Shown: positions 7,680 to 16,183, counted from the stretch's first letter. The stretch is 54,640 bases of DNA from an uncultured Myxococcales bacterium (GCA_937975765.1 CALJUR010000068.1:1-54640), one strand, 5' to 3'. Notes: a model not told the origin generated them from the letters alone. Made by a program: numbers and translations.

Positions 7680-9440
7680 TCAACCCGGGTTGAACACGAA
7701 CGGCCACTGGACGACGCAGATGCCGCCCTCGGGCTTGGCGAACCGCATGTTCCGGATGGCGCGCAGGACGCACTGCTCGACCGCCGAGTTCCCGATGGTC
7801 GAATCCTGCATGGAGGCGTCCCCCACCCGGCCTTCCAGGTCGATGGTCCAGCGGACCGTGATCTTGCCGGTCAGGCCCTCGTGAATCTGCAACTGGGCCT
7901 CGTAGCAGGCGCGGATGGCGCCGGCGCGCTGCAGCACGACGGACTGGATGTTGTTGCGCTGGCAGAAGCCCGTGGCGCCCATGCCGCCCAGCGACATCTT
8001 GCCGACGGCCTTGACCCCCTTCTTTCCGAGGCCGGCGCGCATGCCCATGCCACCGCCGGTGTCGACGCGGCCGAGGCCGTGGATGCGGCCGTAGCCCCCG
8101 GTGCCGCCGCCGCCCGAACCGGTGCCCTTGAAGCCCATGCCGCCCGCGCCGTAGCCGACCACCAGTTCCGAACCGGTGCCGGCCATGGCGACGGCCATGC
8201 GGTTGTCGAACGCGTCGGCGTTGTCGGAGAGGATCGAGGAGATGGCGCCCGACTTGCCCATCTTGTTGGACAGCAGGTCCGCCAGGCCGATCTTCTTCGG
8301 GTCGATCTTGGCCGCCAGGGCGCCGTCACGACGCGGCACCTTGGACTCGAGGTCGGGGTCCTTGTCGGGGTCGCCGAACTTGCCTTCCTCGCCCTCGGCC
8401 TTCTTGCCGACGGAATCGTCCTCTTCGCCGATCTCCAGCAGGGCCTTGTCCTCTTCCAGCTTGATCTCGGCAACGACGTTCAGCGTGCGCCGATCGGCCT
8501 TGCGCTGCTCGATCTTGCCGGCCGGGTCCCACATGAACTGCGAGACGACCCACATCGACATCATGAAGAACAGGGAACCGACGGTCGCGGCGACGAAGTT
8601 GCCATCCATGCGGGCGGCGGTGCTGCGGCCGATGATGACGTCGGGGCGGACGAACTGGAAGAACAGTTCCAGGTTCCCGAACTCCAGGACGCCCCAGTCG
8701 CCCTTGCCGACCTTCTGGTAGTTCAGGCCGCTCTGGTCGGACGTGTGCTTCTTGACGAACTCGCGGACCGGCGCCAGCACGCCGTCGAGGTTGACGCGGC
8801 CGGTGAAGTCGCGGGACAGGGCGACCGAGTAGTCCCCCTTGCGATCGACGGTGAACAGGGAGAGGGACTTGCCGACCTCGGGAGCGGGGACGATGAAGTC
8901 GCAGCGGACGCCCTCGCCGATGGTGATGTCGCGCTTCTCGGTGAAGGTGGTCTCCTTGACCATCTTGCCGTCCCACAGCAGGGCGACGCGCAGCAGGCGA
9001 TCGTCCGGGCCGAGGATCGGCTGGGCCGACAGCGTCCAGATCAGGCCGACCACCGTGACGACCATGCCGATGAACATGGCGTGGTAGCCGTAGAACATCG
9101 CGATCTGCGTGGTCGCCGGCAGCAGCTGCTGGGCGATCATCTGGACGATGGCGCCGCGGATCGTGAACGGGACCAGCATCAGGAAGATGAAGACGCCGCC
9201 CGCGGCGACCAGCGCCAGGGAGGCGAACAGTTTCTTCCTGTGGGTCGCCAGGCCGACGGCGATGCCCGCCAGGGCGACGACCATCAGGGCGATGGCGAAC
9301 GCACCGCTCCACCACTGCCAGCCCTGGTACAGGCTGGGGTCGGAGAACTTCACGACGTCCTGGTCCACCCACGGCACCGAGAAGGCGCCGACGAGTCCCA
9401 CCAGGGCTCCGACCAAGGCAATCAGGAGGCCAATCAGCAT
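7680..9440 (-). CDS. AgmX/PglI C-terminal-domain protein with TonB-like C-terminus
   Basis: A 586-residue membrane protein. The start ATG at 9440 follows GAGGG; the in-frame extension to 9578 lacks support. Four N-terminal helices (about residues 2-23, 44-66, 71-93, 119-138) are followed by a beta-rich domain of the kind seen in AgmX proteins (RDITIGEGVRCDFIVPAP near 170-187), a fifth helix at about 282-303, an acidic linker (EEDDSVGKKAEGEEGK), a Gly-rich hinge near 450-490, and a TonB-like domain at about 495-586 (IRACYEAQL, GKITVRWTIDLEGRV, CVLRAIRNMRFAKPEGG). AgmX (GltJ) of Myxococcus is a gliding-machine component energised by TolQ/TolR-like Agl proteins. Here the neighbouring TolQ/TolR genes suggest the same type of coupling, but gliding itself is not shown. 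Confidence 0.88.
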   Translation of the reverse strand: MLIGLLIALVGALVGLVGAFSVPWVDQDVVKFSDPSLYQGWQWWSGAFAIALMVVALAGIAVGLATHRKKLFASLALVAAGGVFIFLMLVPFTIRGAIVQMIAQQLLPATTQIAMFYGYHAMFIGMVVTVVGLIWTLSAQPILGPDDRLLRVALLWDGKMVKETTFTEKRDITIGEGVRCDFIVPAPEVGKSLSLFTVDRKGDYSVALSRDFTGRVNLDGVLAPVREFVKKHTSDQSGLNYQKVGKGDWGVLEFGNLELFFQFVRPDVIIGRSTAARMDGNFVAATVGSLFFMMSMWVVSQFMWDPAGKIEQRKADRRTLNVVAEIKLEEDKALLEIGEEDDSVGKKAEGEEGKFGDPDKDPDLESKVPRRDGALAAKIDPKKIGLADLLSNKMGKSGAISSILSDNADAFDNRMAVAMAGTGSELVVGYGAGGMGFKGTGSGGGGTGGYGRIHGLGRVDTGGGMGMRAGLGKKGVKAVGKMSLGGMGATGFCQRNNIQSVVLQRAGAIRACYEAQLQIHEGLTGKITVRWTIDLEGRVGDASMQDSTIGNSAVEQCVLRAIRNMRFAKPEGGICVVQWPFVFNPG

Positions 9441-9561
9441 GTCCAGCCCTCGCAATCGAAGGGGCACCCGGGTCCAATCGCCACGAAGCCACCGCCCGGG
9501 AACCCGACCTTCCAGTTTCGGGCGGTCCGGTTCCGAAGTGTCCGGGAACCCAAGACCGACC

Positions 9562-9592
9562 GTATTCTCCAAATGCAAGGGTGCCGCGTCAA
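9562..9592 (-). promoter_or_regulatory. Possible promoter upstream of the AgmX-like gene
   Basis: On the minus strand TTGACG (9592-9587) is followed 18-19 bases later by AGAATA or GAATAC (9568-9562). The -35 is good and the -10 weak. It lies about 120 bases before the start at 9440, in the gap after the TPR gene. Confidence 0.35.
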
Positions 9593-9632
9593 CGTGTTTT
9601 TTCGACCCGGACCCCCAGCCCCCGCGTTCACG

Positions 9633-10337
9633 TCATTTCGGGAAGTTATCCGAAGGCTTGTCAAGGGCATCGCCCCTCTCCATCCTGGCGGCCTCCGCAC
9701 GCCACCGGGCCGGCATCGCGCTGAGGGCCGCTCCTTCCCGCAGCAGGGCGGCGGCCTCCCGGCCCCGGCCCGCATCCTCCAGGAGCCGGGCCAGCCGCCA
9801 CCGGGCGACGAGAACGGCGGGACTACGGGACAGGATCGCGCGGTATTCCGACTCGGCCTCGACCTGCCGGCCCTGGGAGGCCAGGCGTCCGGCCCGAAGC
9901 AGGGCCATCCGGTCGGCCAGCGGGTCCCGGATCACGGGGGGCGACCGTCCCCCGGCGCGATCGGGGTCGCGGGGCACCCCGCCGGTCAACAGGCCCTCGA
10001 CCAGGGGCAGGTAGGTGCCGGAGGGGGACTGGCCGCGGGCGCGGTCGAGCCAGGCCGACACGGTCTCGGCGGGCAGGCGGAGGGCATGCGCGGTGATGCC
10101 GGCCTTCAGCGTGACCAGCCACCACGTGGGGAACTCCTTCAGGAGGTCCAGGTAGCCCAGGAAGGCGTCGGACAGGCGCCCCTCGCGGAAGTTCACGTCG
10201 GCCTCCGACATCCGGCGCATGGCCTGCACGTACCGGTCCTCGTCGGCGGAGGCGGGGCGGGGCAGGGCACACAGCAGCAGCGCGGCGGCCAGGGCCGCGA
10301 GGGACAGGCGAAGACGGAAGGGGGATGCACGGAGCAC
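9633..10337 (-). CDS. Secreted TPR-type protein at the end of the MCE/Mla operon
   Basis: A 234-residue protein. I chose GTG at 10337 because GGGAGAAGGGTGCC precedes it and the protein then begins with a signal peptide: basic LRASPFRLRLS, hydrophobic LAALAAALLLCAL, and a probable cleavage after PRPASA. The mature part is helical with TPR-like pairs (NFREGRLSDAFLGYLDLLKEFP, LASQGRQVEAESEYRAILSRSPAVLVARWRLARLLEDAGRGREAAALL). It is the last gene of the minus-strand operon, 50 bp after mlaD, so it is likely a periplasmic accessory of the lipid transporter. It does not resemble MlaC. It ends in DKPSDNFPK. Role inferred from context only. Confidence 0.75.
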   Translation of the reverse strand: MLRASPFRLRLSLAALAAALLLCALPRPASADEDRYVQAMRRMSEADVNFREGRLSDAFLGYLDLLKEFPTWWLVTLKAGITAHALRLPAETVSAWLDRARGQSPSGTYLPLVEGLLTGGVPRDPDRAGGRSPPVIRDPLADRMALLRAGRLASQGRQVEAESEYRAILSRSPAVLVARWRLARLLEDAGRGREAAALLREGAALSAMPARWRAEAARMERGDALDKPSDNFPK

Positions 10338-10387
10338 GGCACCCTTCTCCCGGCCGGCCCGCGAACCCGCCGCGGACGGCCGAAGCC

Positions 10388-11380
10388 CTACTCCTTCAGC
10401 AGCAGTTTCCAGGGATGGCGCTTGACGTCCTTCATCAGGGAGATCAGGTCGTCGTAGAGGTCCCGGTCGGACAGCAGCGCGCCCACGCTTCCCTTGCCGT
10501 CGCGCACGTTCTGCGAGACGGCCTTCAGGTTCGCCAGCAGGGTGGCCAGTTCGGGGCGCACGCCCGAGACCACGGTCAGCAGTTCGCCGGCCAGCGAGGA
10601 TCCCTGGTCCGCGAAGGCCTGCACCTTGCGGACCGCGACAGGTAGTTCGGCCAGCGCGGGCGCGATCCCCTTGTCGATGCGATCGACCAGGGCCCGCAGC
10701 GCCTGCAGGGTCTCGCGGATCTCCTCGCCGTCCCGCGTGCCCTCGGCCAGGCCCCTGGACAGCCGTTCGAGGTTGGTCATCGTGGCCTTCAGGGGCTCCC
10801 GGTTCTCCTGCAGGACCTCGTCCGCGTGGGTCGCCAGGCTGCGGATCGACTCGATGGCGCCCTTGATGGCCTGGCGGTTCTCGCGCAGCAGCAGGGTGGC
10901 GTCGGCGACCAGCGAAGAGGCGTCGGCGCCGACCGCGTCCAGGTTCATGGGGCCCACGCCGACGAAGGGGCGGTCCGTGCCGCGTGGGGGCGAATCGGGG
11001 GTACCGGGGAAGATCTCGACGTACTTCTCGCCCAGGATGCCCAGGGTGGTGATCCGGAACGACGCATCGGCCCGCAGCAGGGCCGCCGCCGAGGGCTCGA
11101 CCTTCAGGGTCACCCGCACGCCGACCGGCCGGTCGTCGTTCTCGGGGTCGGGGCGACCGCCCCACAGGTCCACCACCGCGACCTTGCCCACCGTGACGCC
11201 GCTGACCTTGACGGGAGCGCCGGTCTTCAGGTCCGCGGACGTCGGGAAGTCCACGTCCAGGCTGACCTGCTCCTTGCACTTGAAGTCGCCCAGCAGGATC
11301 AGGAATCCGACGACCAGGAGGACGGCCGTGAGGATCAACCCCCCGACCTTGACCTCCATTGCTCGCGCTCGTTCGGGCAT
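10388..11380 (-). CDS. mlaD: MlaD-like MCE-domain protein
   Basis: A 330-residue substrate-binding subunit of an MCE/Mla lipid transporter, anchored in the inner membrane with its MCE domain in the periplasm. One helix at about residues 9-29 (VGGLILTAVLLVVGFLILLGD) is followed by a single MCE domain (VSLDVDFPTSADLKTGAPVKVSGVTVGKV; then FRITTLGILGEKYVEIFPG). The remaining 170 residues are a long helical tail with a motif typical of long MCE proteins (VSQNVRDGKGSVGALLSDRDLYDDLISLMKD). MCE proteins form hexameric rings, and the helical tails can form a tube across the periplasm. It starts three bases after the stop of the adjacent mlaF, so it is certainly in the operon. Confidence 0.93.
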   Translation of the reverse strand: MPERARAMEVKVGGLILTAVLLVVGFLILLGDFKCKEQVSLDVDFPTSADLKTGAPVKVSGVTVGKVAVVDLWGGRPDPENDDRPVGVRVTLKVEPSAAALLRADASFRITTLGILGEKYVEIFPGTPDSPPRGTDRPFVGVGPMNLDAVGADASSLVADATLLLRENRQAIKGAIESIRSLATHADEVLQENREPLKATMTNLERLSRGLAEGTRDGEEIRETLQALRALVDRIDKGIAPALAELPVAVRKVQAFADQGSSLAGELLTVVSGVRPELATLLANLKAVSQNVRDGKGSVGALLSDRDLYDDLISLMKDVKRHPWKLLLKE

Positions 11381-11383
11381 GGG

Positions 11384-12127
11384 TCAGGTCTCCATCGGTC
11401 CCTCGGGTTCCCCCCCGATGAACTGTCGAACCACCGGGTCCGGGGAGGCCCGGAACACCGCGGGAGGGCCATCCAGGTGGACGCGCCCCTTATACAGGAA
11501 GACGATGCGGTCGGCAACGCCGAAGATGGACCGCAGGTCGTGCGAGACCACGACGACCGTCTTGCCCAGGTCGCGCGCCAGCCGCTCGATCAGGTCGTCG
11601 ATGTTGCGGCTGGCGACGACGTCCAGGCCGGTCGTCGGCTCGTCCAGGATCGCGCTGTCCGGGTCCATCGTCAGGGCGCGGGCGATGGACACCCGCTTGC
11701 GTTGCGAGGGGCCGACCTCGTCGGGCATCAGGTCCGCGTCGCGTTCCATGTGGACCATCGCGAGGTACTCCAGGGCCCCTTTCAGCGCCGCCTTGCGCGA
11801 GATCCTGCGGTGCTTCCGCAGGGGCAGCGCGACGTTCTCGCGAAGGGTCATGCTGTCGAACAGGTTCGGGTGCTGGAACACCAGGGCGTGGCGCCGGCGG
11901 ATGCGCTGCCAGCCGGACTCGGACAAATCCGTGACGTCCTCGCCGTCCACCAGGACGCGCCCCTCGTCCGGGGGCAGCAGGCCCACGGCGGTCTTCATCA
12001 GGACGCTTTTGCCCGTGCCGGACGCGCCGATGACGAAGGTGACCTCGTGGTCGCGAATCACCAGGTCGATGCCGTCCAGCACCCGTTTCTCGCCGAACGA
12101 CTTGCGGATGCCCTGGAACGCGAACAC
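11384..12127 (-). CDS. mlaF: MlaF-like ABC ATPase with degenerate signature motif
   Basis: A 247-residue ABC ATPase of an MCE/Mla lipid transporter. Present and normal: Walker A GASGTGKS (residues 34-41), Q-loop ALVFQHPNLF, Walker B with catalytic glutamate AILDEP (Glu163), D-loop TTGLD, H-loop VVVSHD. The ABC signature, normally LSGGM/Q, reads VGPSQR at residues 138-143; I checked this on the nucleotides. This subunit can therefore hold ATP in its own Walker site but offers a poor signature to its partner. The second ATPase of the operon (13799-14545) has the opposite defect. The gene lies 9 bp after the permease gene and 3 bp before mlaD. Confidence 0.95.
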   Translation of the reverse strand: MFAFQGIRKSFGEKRVLDGIDLVIRDHEVTFVIGASGTGKSVLMKTAVGLLPPDEGRVLVDGEDVTDLSESGWQRIRRRHALVFQHPNLFDSMTLRENVALPLRKHRRISRKAALKGALEYLAMVHMERDADLMPDEVGPSQRKRVSIARALTMDPDSAILDEPTTGLDVVASRNIDDLIERLARDLGKTVVVVSHDLRSIFGVADRIVFLYKGRVHLDGPPAVFRASPDPVVRQFIGGEPEGPMET

Positions 12128-12136
12128 GGGCTCACC

Positions 12137-12955
12137 TCAGTATCCCAGCAGGAACGCCAGCGTCGAGATCACGAAGTCCAGCACGATCACGGCAAACGAC
12201 GAGTTCACCACCGCGCGGGTGGTCGCCCATCCGACCCCCTCGGACCCGCCGCGAGCCTTGAAGCCGGAATCCGCGGCCAGCAGCGGGATCACGATCCCGT
12301 AGGACAGGGCCTTCAGGAAGCCGACCACCACGTCGGGGATCTGGGTGCCGTGCAGGCTGAGGAAGGTCTTGGTGGCGATGCCGAAATGGTAGTGCCCCAT
12401 CAGGTACCCCGAGAGGGTCCCGACCAGCGTGCCGAACACCCACAGGACCGGGGTCATCACCACGCAGGCCACGAAGCGCGGGGCCAGGATGTAGGACACC
12501 GGGTCGCTGTTGGCCACCTTCATCGCCTCGACCTGGTCGGTCACCGTCATCGAGCCGACCTCGGCCGCGATGCCGGCCCCGACGCGGGTGGCGATCATCA
12601 GTCCGGTGATGGTGGGGCCGAACGTGCGGACCATCGCGTAGATGAACGCGGTGCCGACCCCCGACAGGTCCGGCAGCACCCGCATCACCTGCACGCAACC
12701 CTGGTAGACCAGGATGAGGCCCAGGAAGCCCAGCGTCAGCGAGATGAAGACCAGCGAGCGGTGGCCGACGTTCACCATCTGCGCGTACAGGCGATCCGCC
12801 GGGGGAGGGCGGCGGGCCAGCGTCCTCGCCACCTGGCCCAGCAGCAGGAACGGATCGCGGACCGTCCCGTGCATCGGAGGCAGCCGGAAGGCCGTCCGCC
12901 GCCACCAGGAATCCGGCCGGGCCGCCGCACCCGGCGCTCTGTCGCCGTCCTTCAT
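12137..12955 (-). CDS. mlaE: MlaE-like ABC permease (first of two)
   Basis: A 272-residue permease of an MCE/Mla lipid transporter. The start ATG at 12955 overlaps the stop of the adjacent permease gene by four bases (ATGA). The N-terminal 40 residues are soluble; then come membrane helices and the family segment FGPTITGLMIATRVGAGIAAEVGSM, with TDQVEAMKVANSDPVSYILAPRF in the cytoplasmic elbow that contacts the ATPase. The last helices are in NSSFAVIVLDFVISTLAFLLGY. It has clear but distant similarity to its neighbour, so the two probably form a heterodimer, as YrbEA/YrbEB do in mycobacterial Mce systems. Confidence 0.93.
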   Translation of the reverse strand: MKDGDRAPGAAARPDSWWRRTAFRLPPMHGTVRDPFLLLGQVARTLARRPPPADRLYAQMVNVGHRSLVFISLTLGFLGLILVYQGCVQVMRVLPDLSGVGTAFIYAMVRTFGPTITGLMIATRVGAGIAAEVGSMTVTDQVEAMKVANSDPVSYILAPRFVACVVMTPVLWVFGTLVGTLSGYLMGHYHFGIATKTFLSLHGTQIPDVVVGFLKALSYGIVIPLLAADSGFKARGGSEGVGWATTRAVVNSSFAVIVLDFVISTLAFLLGY

Positions 12956-13812
12956 ACCCACAGCATCGTCACCAGGAAGTTCACCACGAAGATCGCGATG
13001 GCCGCCGTGACCACCGAATCGTTCACCGCACGCCCGACCCCCTCGGCGCCTCCCCGCACCCGCAGCCCGAAGTGGCACGACACGATGCTGATGGCGCCGC
13101 CGAAGAAGAATCCCTTCACCAGCCCCATCACGAACTCGTCCGCCAGGTGTCCGTCCAGCAGCCCCTGCCAGAACACGCGCATGTCGATCCCCACGATCGC
13201 CTGGCTGGCGATCGACGCCCCGAACAGCGCGAAGAGGTCGCCGATGCAGGTCAGCAGCACCAGCATCAGGCACATCGAGACGAATCGGGGCACCACCAGG
13301 TGACGGACGGGGTCGATGCCGAGAAGCCGCAGGGCATCCACCTGTTCCGTCACGATCATGGTGCCCAGTTCGGCGGTGTTGTTGGCCCCGACGCGGCCCG
13401 AGAACATCAGCCCGATCAGGACCGGCCCGACCTCGGACAGCACGGCGATGCCCGTCGCCCAGCCGACCATGGCCGTGGCGCCGGTGTCGCGCACGAAGTT
13501 GCCGGTCTGCACCAGCATCAGGGCGCCGACGAACAGGGACGTCATCACCACGACGGGAAGGGACAGCACGCCGACCTTGTGCATCTGGCGCAGCGTCTCG
13601 TCGTAGTCGAACGTGGGCGGGACCATCGCGCGCAGGATGCGGACCTGGAGCAGCGTCATGCCGCCCATGATGCCGCAGGCGGCCAGGACCCCGCGTCCGA
13701 CCGGGCGCAGGGCCAGCCCGAACGCCGATCCGGCGAAACGGGCAGTCCGCCGCCGCGAGGACGGCGTTTCGCCGGACGGCCGCGGGCCGCTCTTCTTCTC
13801 AGGTCCGCGCAT
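12952..13812 (-). CDS. mlaE: MlaE-like ABC permease (second of two)
   Basis: A 286-residue permease paralogue. I chose ATG at 13812 because GGAAGGGG lies just before it; it overlaps the end of the preceding ATPase gene by 14 bases. An in-frame start at 13866 would overlap more. Basic N-terminus, then a helix with VGRGVLAACGIMGGMTLLQVRIL, and the family signature EVGPVLIGLMFSGRVGANNTAELGTM, with TEQVDALRLLGIDPVRHLVVPRF. It ends with the last helix VTAAIAIFVVNFLVTMLWV. Gene order ATPase-permease-permease-ATPase-MCE protein suggests that one complex contains all of them. Confidence 0.93.
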   Translation of the reverse strand: MRGPEKKSGPRPSGETPSSRRRTARFAGSAFGLALRPVGRGVLAACGIMGGMTLLQVRILRAMVPPTFDYDETLRQMHKVGVLSLPVVVMTSLFVGALMLVQTGNFVRDTGATAMVGWATGIAVLSEVGPVLIGLMFSGRVGANNTAELGTMIVTEQVDALRLLGIDPVRHLVVPRFVSMCLMLVLLTCIGDLFALFGASIASQAIVGIDMRVFWQGLLDGHLADEFVMGLVKGFFFGGAISIVSCHFGLRVRGGAEGVGRAVNDSVVTAAIAIFVVNFLVTMLWV

Positions 13813-14545
13813 CGGCCCCTTCCAGGAACGTCCGGACACGGGGGTCGGGGTGCCGGCGTCCCGCATCGAGCGAGCCGCTGAAGATCACCCGGCCGGCGTC
13901 CACCACGTGGAACTCGCTGCACACGCGCACCAGGCGATCGATGTCGTGCGACGCGATGACGACGGTGCACTGCCGGCGGGCATGGATGCCCTCGATCAGC
14001 GCGAAGATGCGGGACGTCGTCACCGGGTCCAGGCCTCCGGACGGGTCGTCGAACAGCAGCAGGTCGGCGTCGGACACGGCAGCCCGGGCCACGGCGACGC
14101 GCCGCTGCATGCCGCCGGACAGCGCCTGGATCTCGAGGTCCAGGGCCTCCGGCAGGCGGACCGAATCGAGGATGTCGCGAACCCTTCGGTCCACCTCGTC
14201 GCGGGACAGCCCGGAGGCATCGGCTTCCAGCGGGAACGCCACATTGTCGCGCACCGGGAGGAAGTCGAACAGGGCCAGGTTCTGGAACTGCACGCCGATC
14301 CGGGCGCGGATGGCGCGCAACTGGCCGGGGTCGTCGAACCGGACGGTCTCGCCGAACAGCCGGACCTCGCCGGAATCGGGGGGCAGCAGGGTGCACAGGG
14401 TCTTCAGCAGCAGGGTCTTGCCGGACCCACCGGCGCCGACCAGGGCATGGATGCGGCCGGAAGCGAGCGACAGGCTGGCGCCGTCGAGCACCCGGACGCC
14501 GGAGAGCTCGCGCGTGACCTCGTGAAGGACGGCGGCGGCTTCCAC
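13799..14545 (-). CDS. mlaF: MlaF-like ABC ATPase with Walker B Glu-to-Asp change
   Basis: A 248-residue ABC ATPase, paralogue of the one at 11384. Walker A GAGGSGKT (residues 37-44), Q-loop IGVQFQNLALF, canonical signature ALSGGMQRRV (Leu142-Gln147), H-loop VVIASHD. The Walker B reads LLLFDDPSGG, so the catalytic glutamate is replaced by Asp167; checked on the nucleotides. Its own ATP site should hydrolyse poorly, but its signature can complete the site of the partner ATPase, which has a normal glutamate and a degenerate signature. It lies 16 bp after the NifX-like gene and overlaps the next permease. Confidence 0.95.
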   Translation of the reverse strand: MEAAAVLHEVTRELSGVRVLDGASLSLASGRIHALVGAGGSGKTLLLKTLCTLLPPDSGEVRLFGETVRFDDPGQLRAIRARIGVQFQNLALFDFLPVRDNVAFPLEADASGLSRDEVDRRVRDILDSVRLPEALDLEIQALSGGMQRRVAVARAAVSDADLLLFDDPSGGLDPVTTSRIFALIEGIHARRQCTVVIASHDIDRLVRVCSEFHVVDAGRVIFSGSLDAGRRHPDPRVRTFLEGADART

Positions 14546-14561
14546 GGCCCCTCCCGCCGGT

Positions 14562-15002
14562 TCAGGCGTCGTATTCGTCCCCGGGCGAGTCCGGCGGCTG
14601 GCCCACGGACTCGGTCACCTCGGCGATCTCGGCCTCCTCCGGGTCGATGCGGGACTCGTCCCGCAGCAGCAGGAGGGCGAACAGCGCCAGCACGCGGTCC
14701 ACGTATTCCTCGGAGGTGATGACGACCTCGATGCCCCGCCGGGTGAGGGCGCGGCGCATCGTGTCGCCGATCGACCCCGCGATGACGGTCCGGCAGTCGC
14801 CGACGATCTCGGCCACGGCGCGGTAGCGGTCGCGCCACGGGTCAGGCCTCAGGCGGGCGATCCGGGAAACGCGCGGGGAGTTTCGGCGACGCTCGACGCC
14901 GCGGATCCGGCCGGCATCGATGTCGGCGATCACGAACGAGGACACCCGCCAGAATCGGGAGGCGACGCGCACGCCGTCGTCCGTGGGAATCGCAATCTTC
15001 AA
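14562..15002 (-). CDS. NifX/NifB-superfamily (dinitrogenase FeMo-cofactor-type) domain protein
   Basis: A 146-residue protein starting MKIAIPTDDGVRVASRFWRVSSFVIADID, the beginning of the small NifX-like alpha/beta domain; the core continues with AEIVGDCRTVIAGSIGDTMRRALTRRGIEVVIT. Such domains bind metal clusters in nitrogenase assembly, but many relatives outside nif clusters have unknown roles. No nif genes are nearby. The C-terminal 40 residues are acidic. It is the first gene of the minus-strand MCE/Mla operon, 16 bp from the ATPase, so it is at least co-regulated with lipid transport. It is divergent from the oxidoreductase at 15125. Confidence 0.8.
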   Translation of the reverse strand: MKIAIPTDDGVRVASRFWRVSSFVIADIDAGRIRGVERRRNSPRVSRIARLRPDPWRDRYRAVAEIVGDCRTVIAGSIGDTMRRALTRRGIEVVITSEEYVDRVLALFALLLLRDESRIDPEEAEIAEVTESVGQPPDSPGDEYDA

Positions 15003-15124
15003 CAGGCACCTCCCAGGTCCGCGCGCATTATCGTCGCCGCCCCGGTCGATTGCAACCGGCGCGCGCCGTCGCGTGGTGTGGTACCATCAGGACCGAATCG
15101 AGACGATTGCCCGGGGGATGCACC

Positions 15125-16183
15125 ATGCGGGCCATCCAGATCGTGCGGATCGGTCTGCCGGCGACCGCCCTGCGACTGCAGGAGTGCGCGGAGCCCGCCG
15201 GAGGACCGGACCGGGTGCGGATCCGCGTCGCGGCGTTCGGAGTCACCTACTCGGACCTGATGGCCCGGACGGGCATGGACGCCGAGAGCCCGCGGCTGCC
15301 GTGGATCCCGGGCCAGGAGGTGGCCGGCCGGGTGGTGGACGACGGCGCCGGCGGCACGAGGTTCGCGCCCGGGACGCCGGTCGCCGCGCTGACGCTGCGC
15401 GGGGGGTACGCCGAACAGGTGGTGGCCCATCCGGACTTCGTCGTGGCAATCCCCCCGGGGATGGGGTTCGCGGAGGCCGCCTCGGTGCCGGCCAGCGGGT
15501 CGACGGCCTGGCTGGCCCTGCACGGCCTGACCCGGGTGCGGCCGGGCGATCGCGTCCTGGTGCACGCGGCGGCGGGCGGCGTCGGGCTGATCGCCTGCCA
15601 GATGGCACTGGCGGCCGGATGCGAGGTGTTCGGCACCGTGGGGTCGGGGGCGAAGGTCGACTTCCTGCGACGTATCGGGGTGCAGCACCCGATGGACCAC
15701 GCGGATTCGGACGTCGAGTCGGAGGTTGCCCGGATGACCGGCGGGGCGGGGCTGGACCTGGTGCTGGACTCGCCCCGGCACGACACGCTGGGCGCGGACC
15801 TCCGGATGCTGGCGTCCTCGGGCCGGCTGGTGATCGTCGGCGCGACGGCCGCCGCGGTGGCGATGGCCCGCGGATCGGACCGGTTCGCGTCGCGGGTCCG
15901 GACGCGGGTCGAGGCGCTGGACCCGTGGGCGCTGCCGGCCGAAGGCAAGGGCATCCTGGGCGTGCACCTGACCCGGACGGCGGAGGCGCGGCCCGCACTG
16001 GTGGCCCTGGCCCTGCGCGAGGTCTTCGGGATGATCCGATCGGGGCTGGTGCGGCCGCACGTCGATTCCACCTTCGACGTGGCGGACTGCGCCCGGGCCC
16101 ACGACCGGCTGCACGGCCGCGAGAGCATCGGCAAGGTCGTGGTCCTGTTCGAAGGCGCAACCGGCACCTCGGGCGGGACGTGA
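15125..16183 (+). CDS. VAT-1-like zinc-independent medium-chain oxidoreductase
   Basis: A 352-residue medium-chain dehydrogenase/reductase of the quinone oxidoreductase/VAT-1 group, a probable cytosolic NADPH-dependent enzyme. The start ATG at 15125 has GGGGGA upstream. N-terminal catalytic fold: FGVTYSDLMARTGMDAESPRLPWIPGQEVAGRV. Rossmann nucleotide site: VLVHAAAGGVGLIACQMA (AAxGGVG). The C-terminus IRSGLVRPHVDSTFDVADCARAHDRLHGRESIGKVVVLF is typical of the family. The structural-zinc cysteines of alcohol dehydrogenases are absent. It stands alone between the divergent MCE operon and the following envelope genes; its substrate is unknown. Confidence 0.88.
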   Translation: MRAIQIVRIGLPATALRLQECAEPAGGPDRVRIRVAAFGVTYSDLMARTGMDAESPRLPWIPGQEVAGRVVDDGAGGTRFAPGTPVAALTLRGGYAEQVVAHPDFVVAIPPGMGFAEAASVPASGSTAWLALHGLTRVRPGDRVLVHAAAGGVGLIACQMALAAGCEVFGTVGSGAKVDFLRRIGVQHPMDHADSDVESEVARMTGGAGLDLVLDSPRHDTLGADLRMLASSGRLVIVGATAAAVAMARGSDRFASRVRTRVEALDPWALPAEGKGILGVHLTRTAEARPALVALALREVFGMIRSGLVRPHVDSTFDVADCARAHDRLHGRESIGKVVVLFEGATGTSGGT

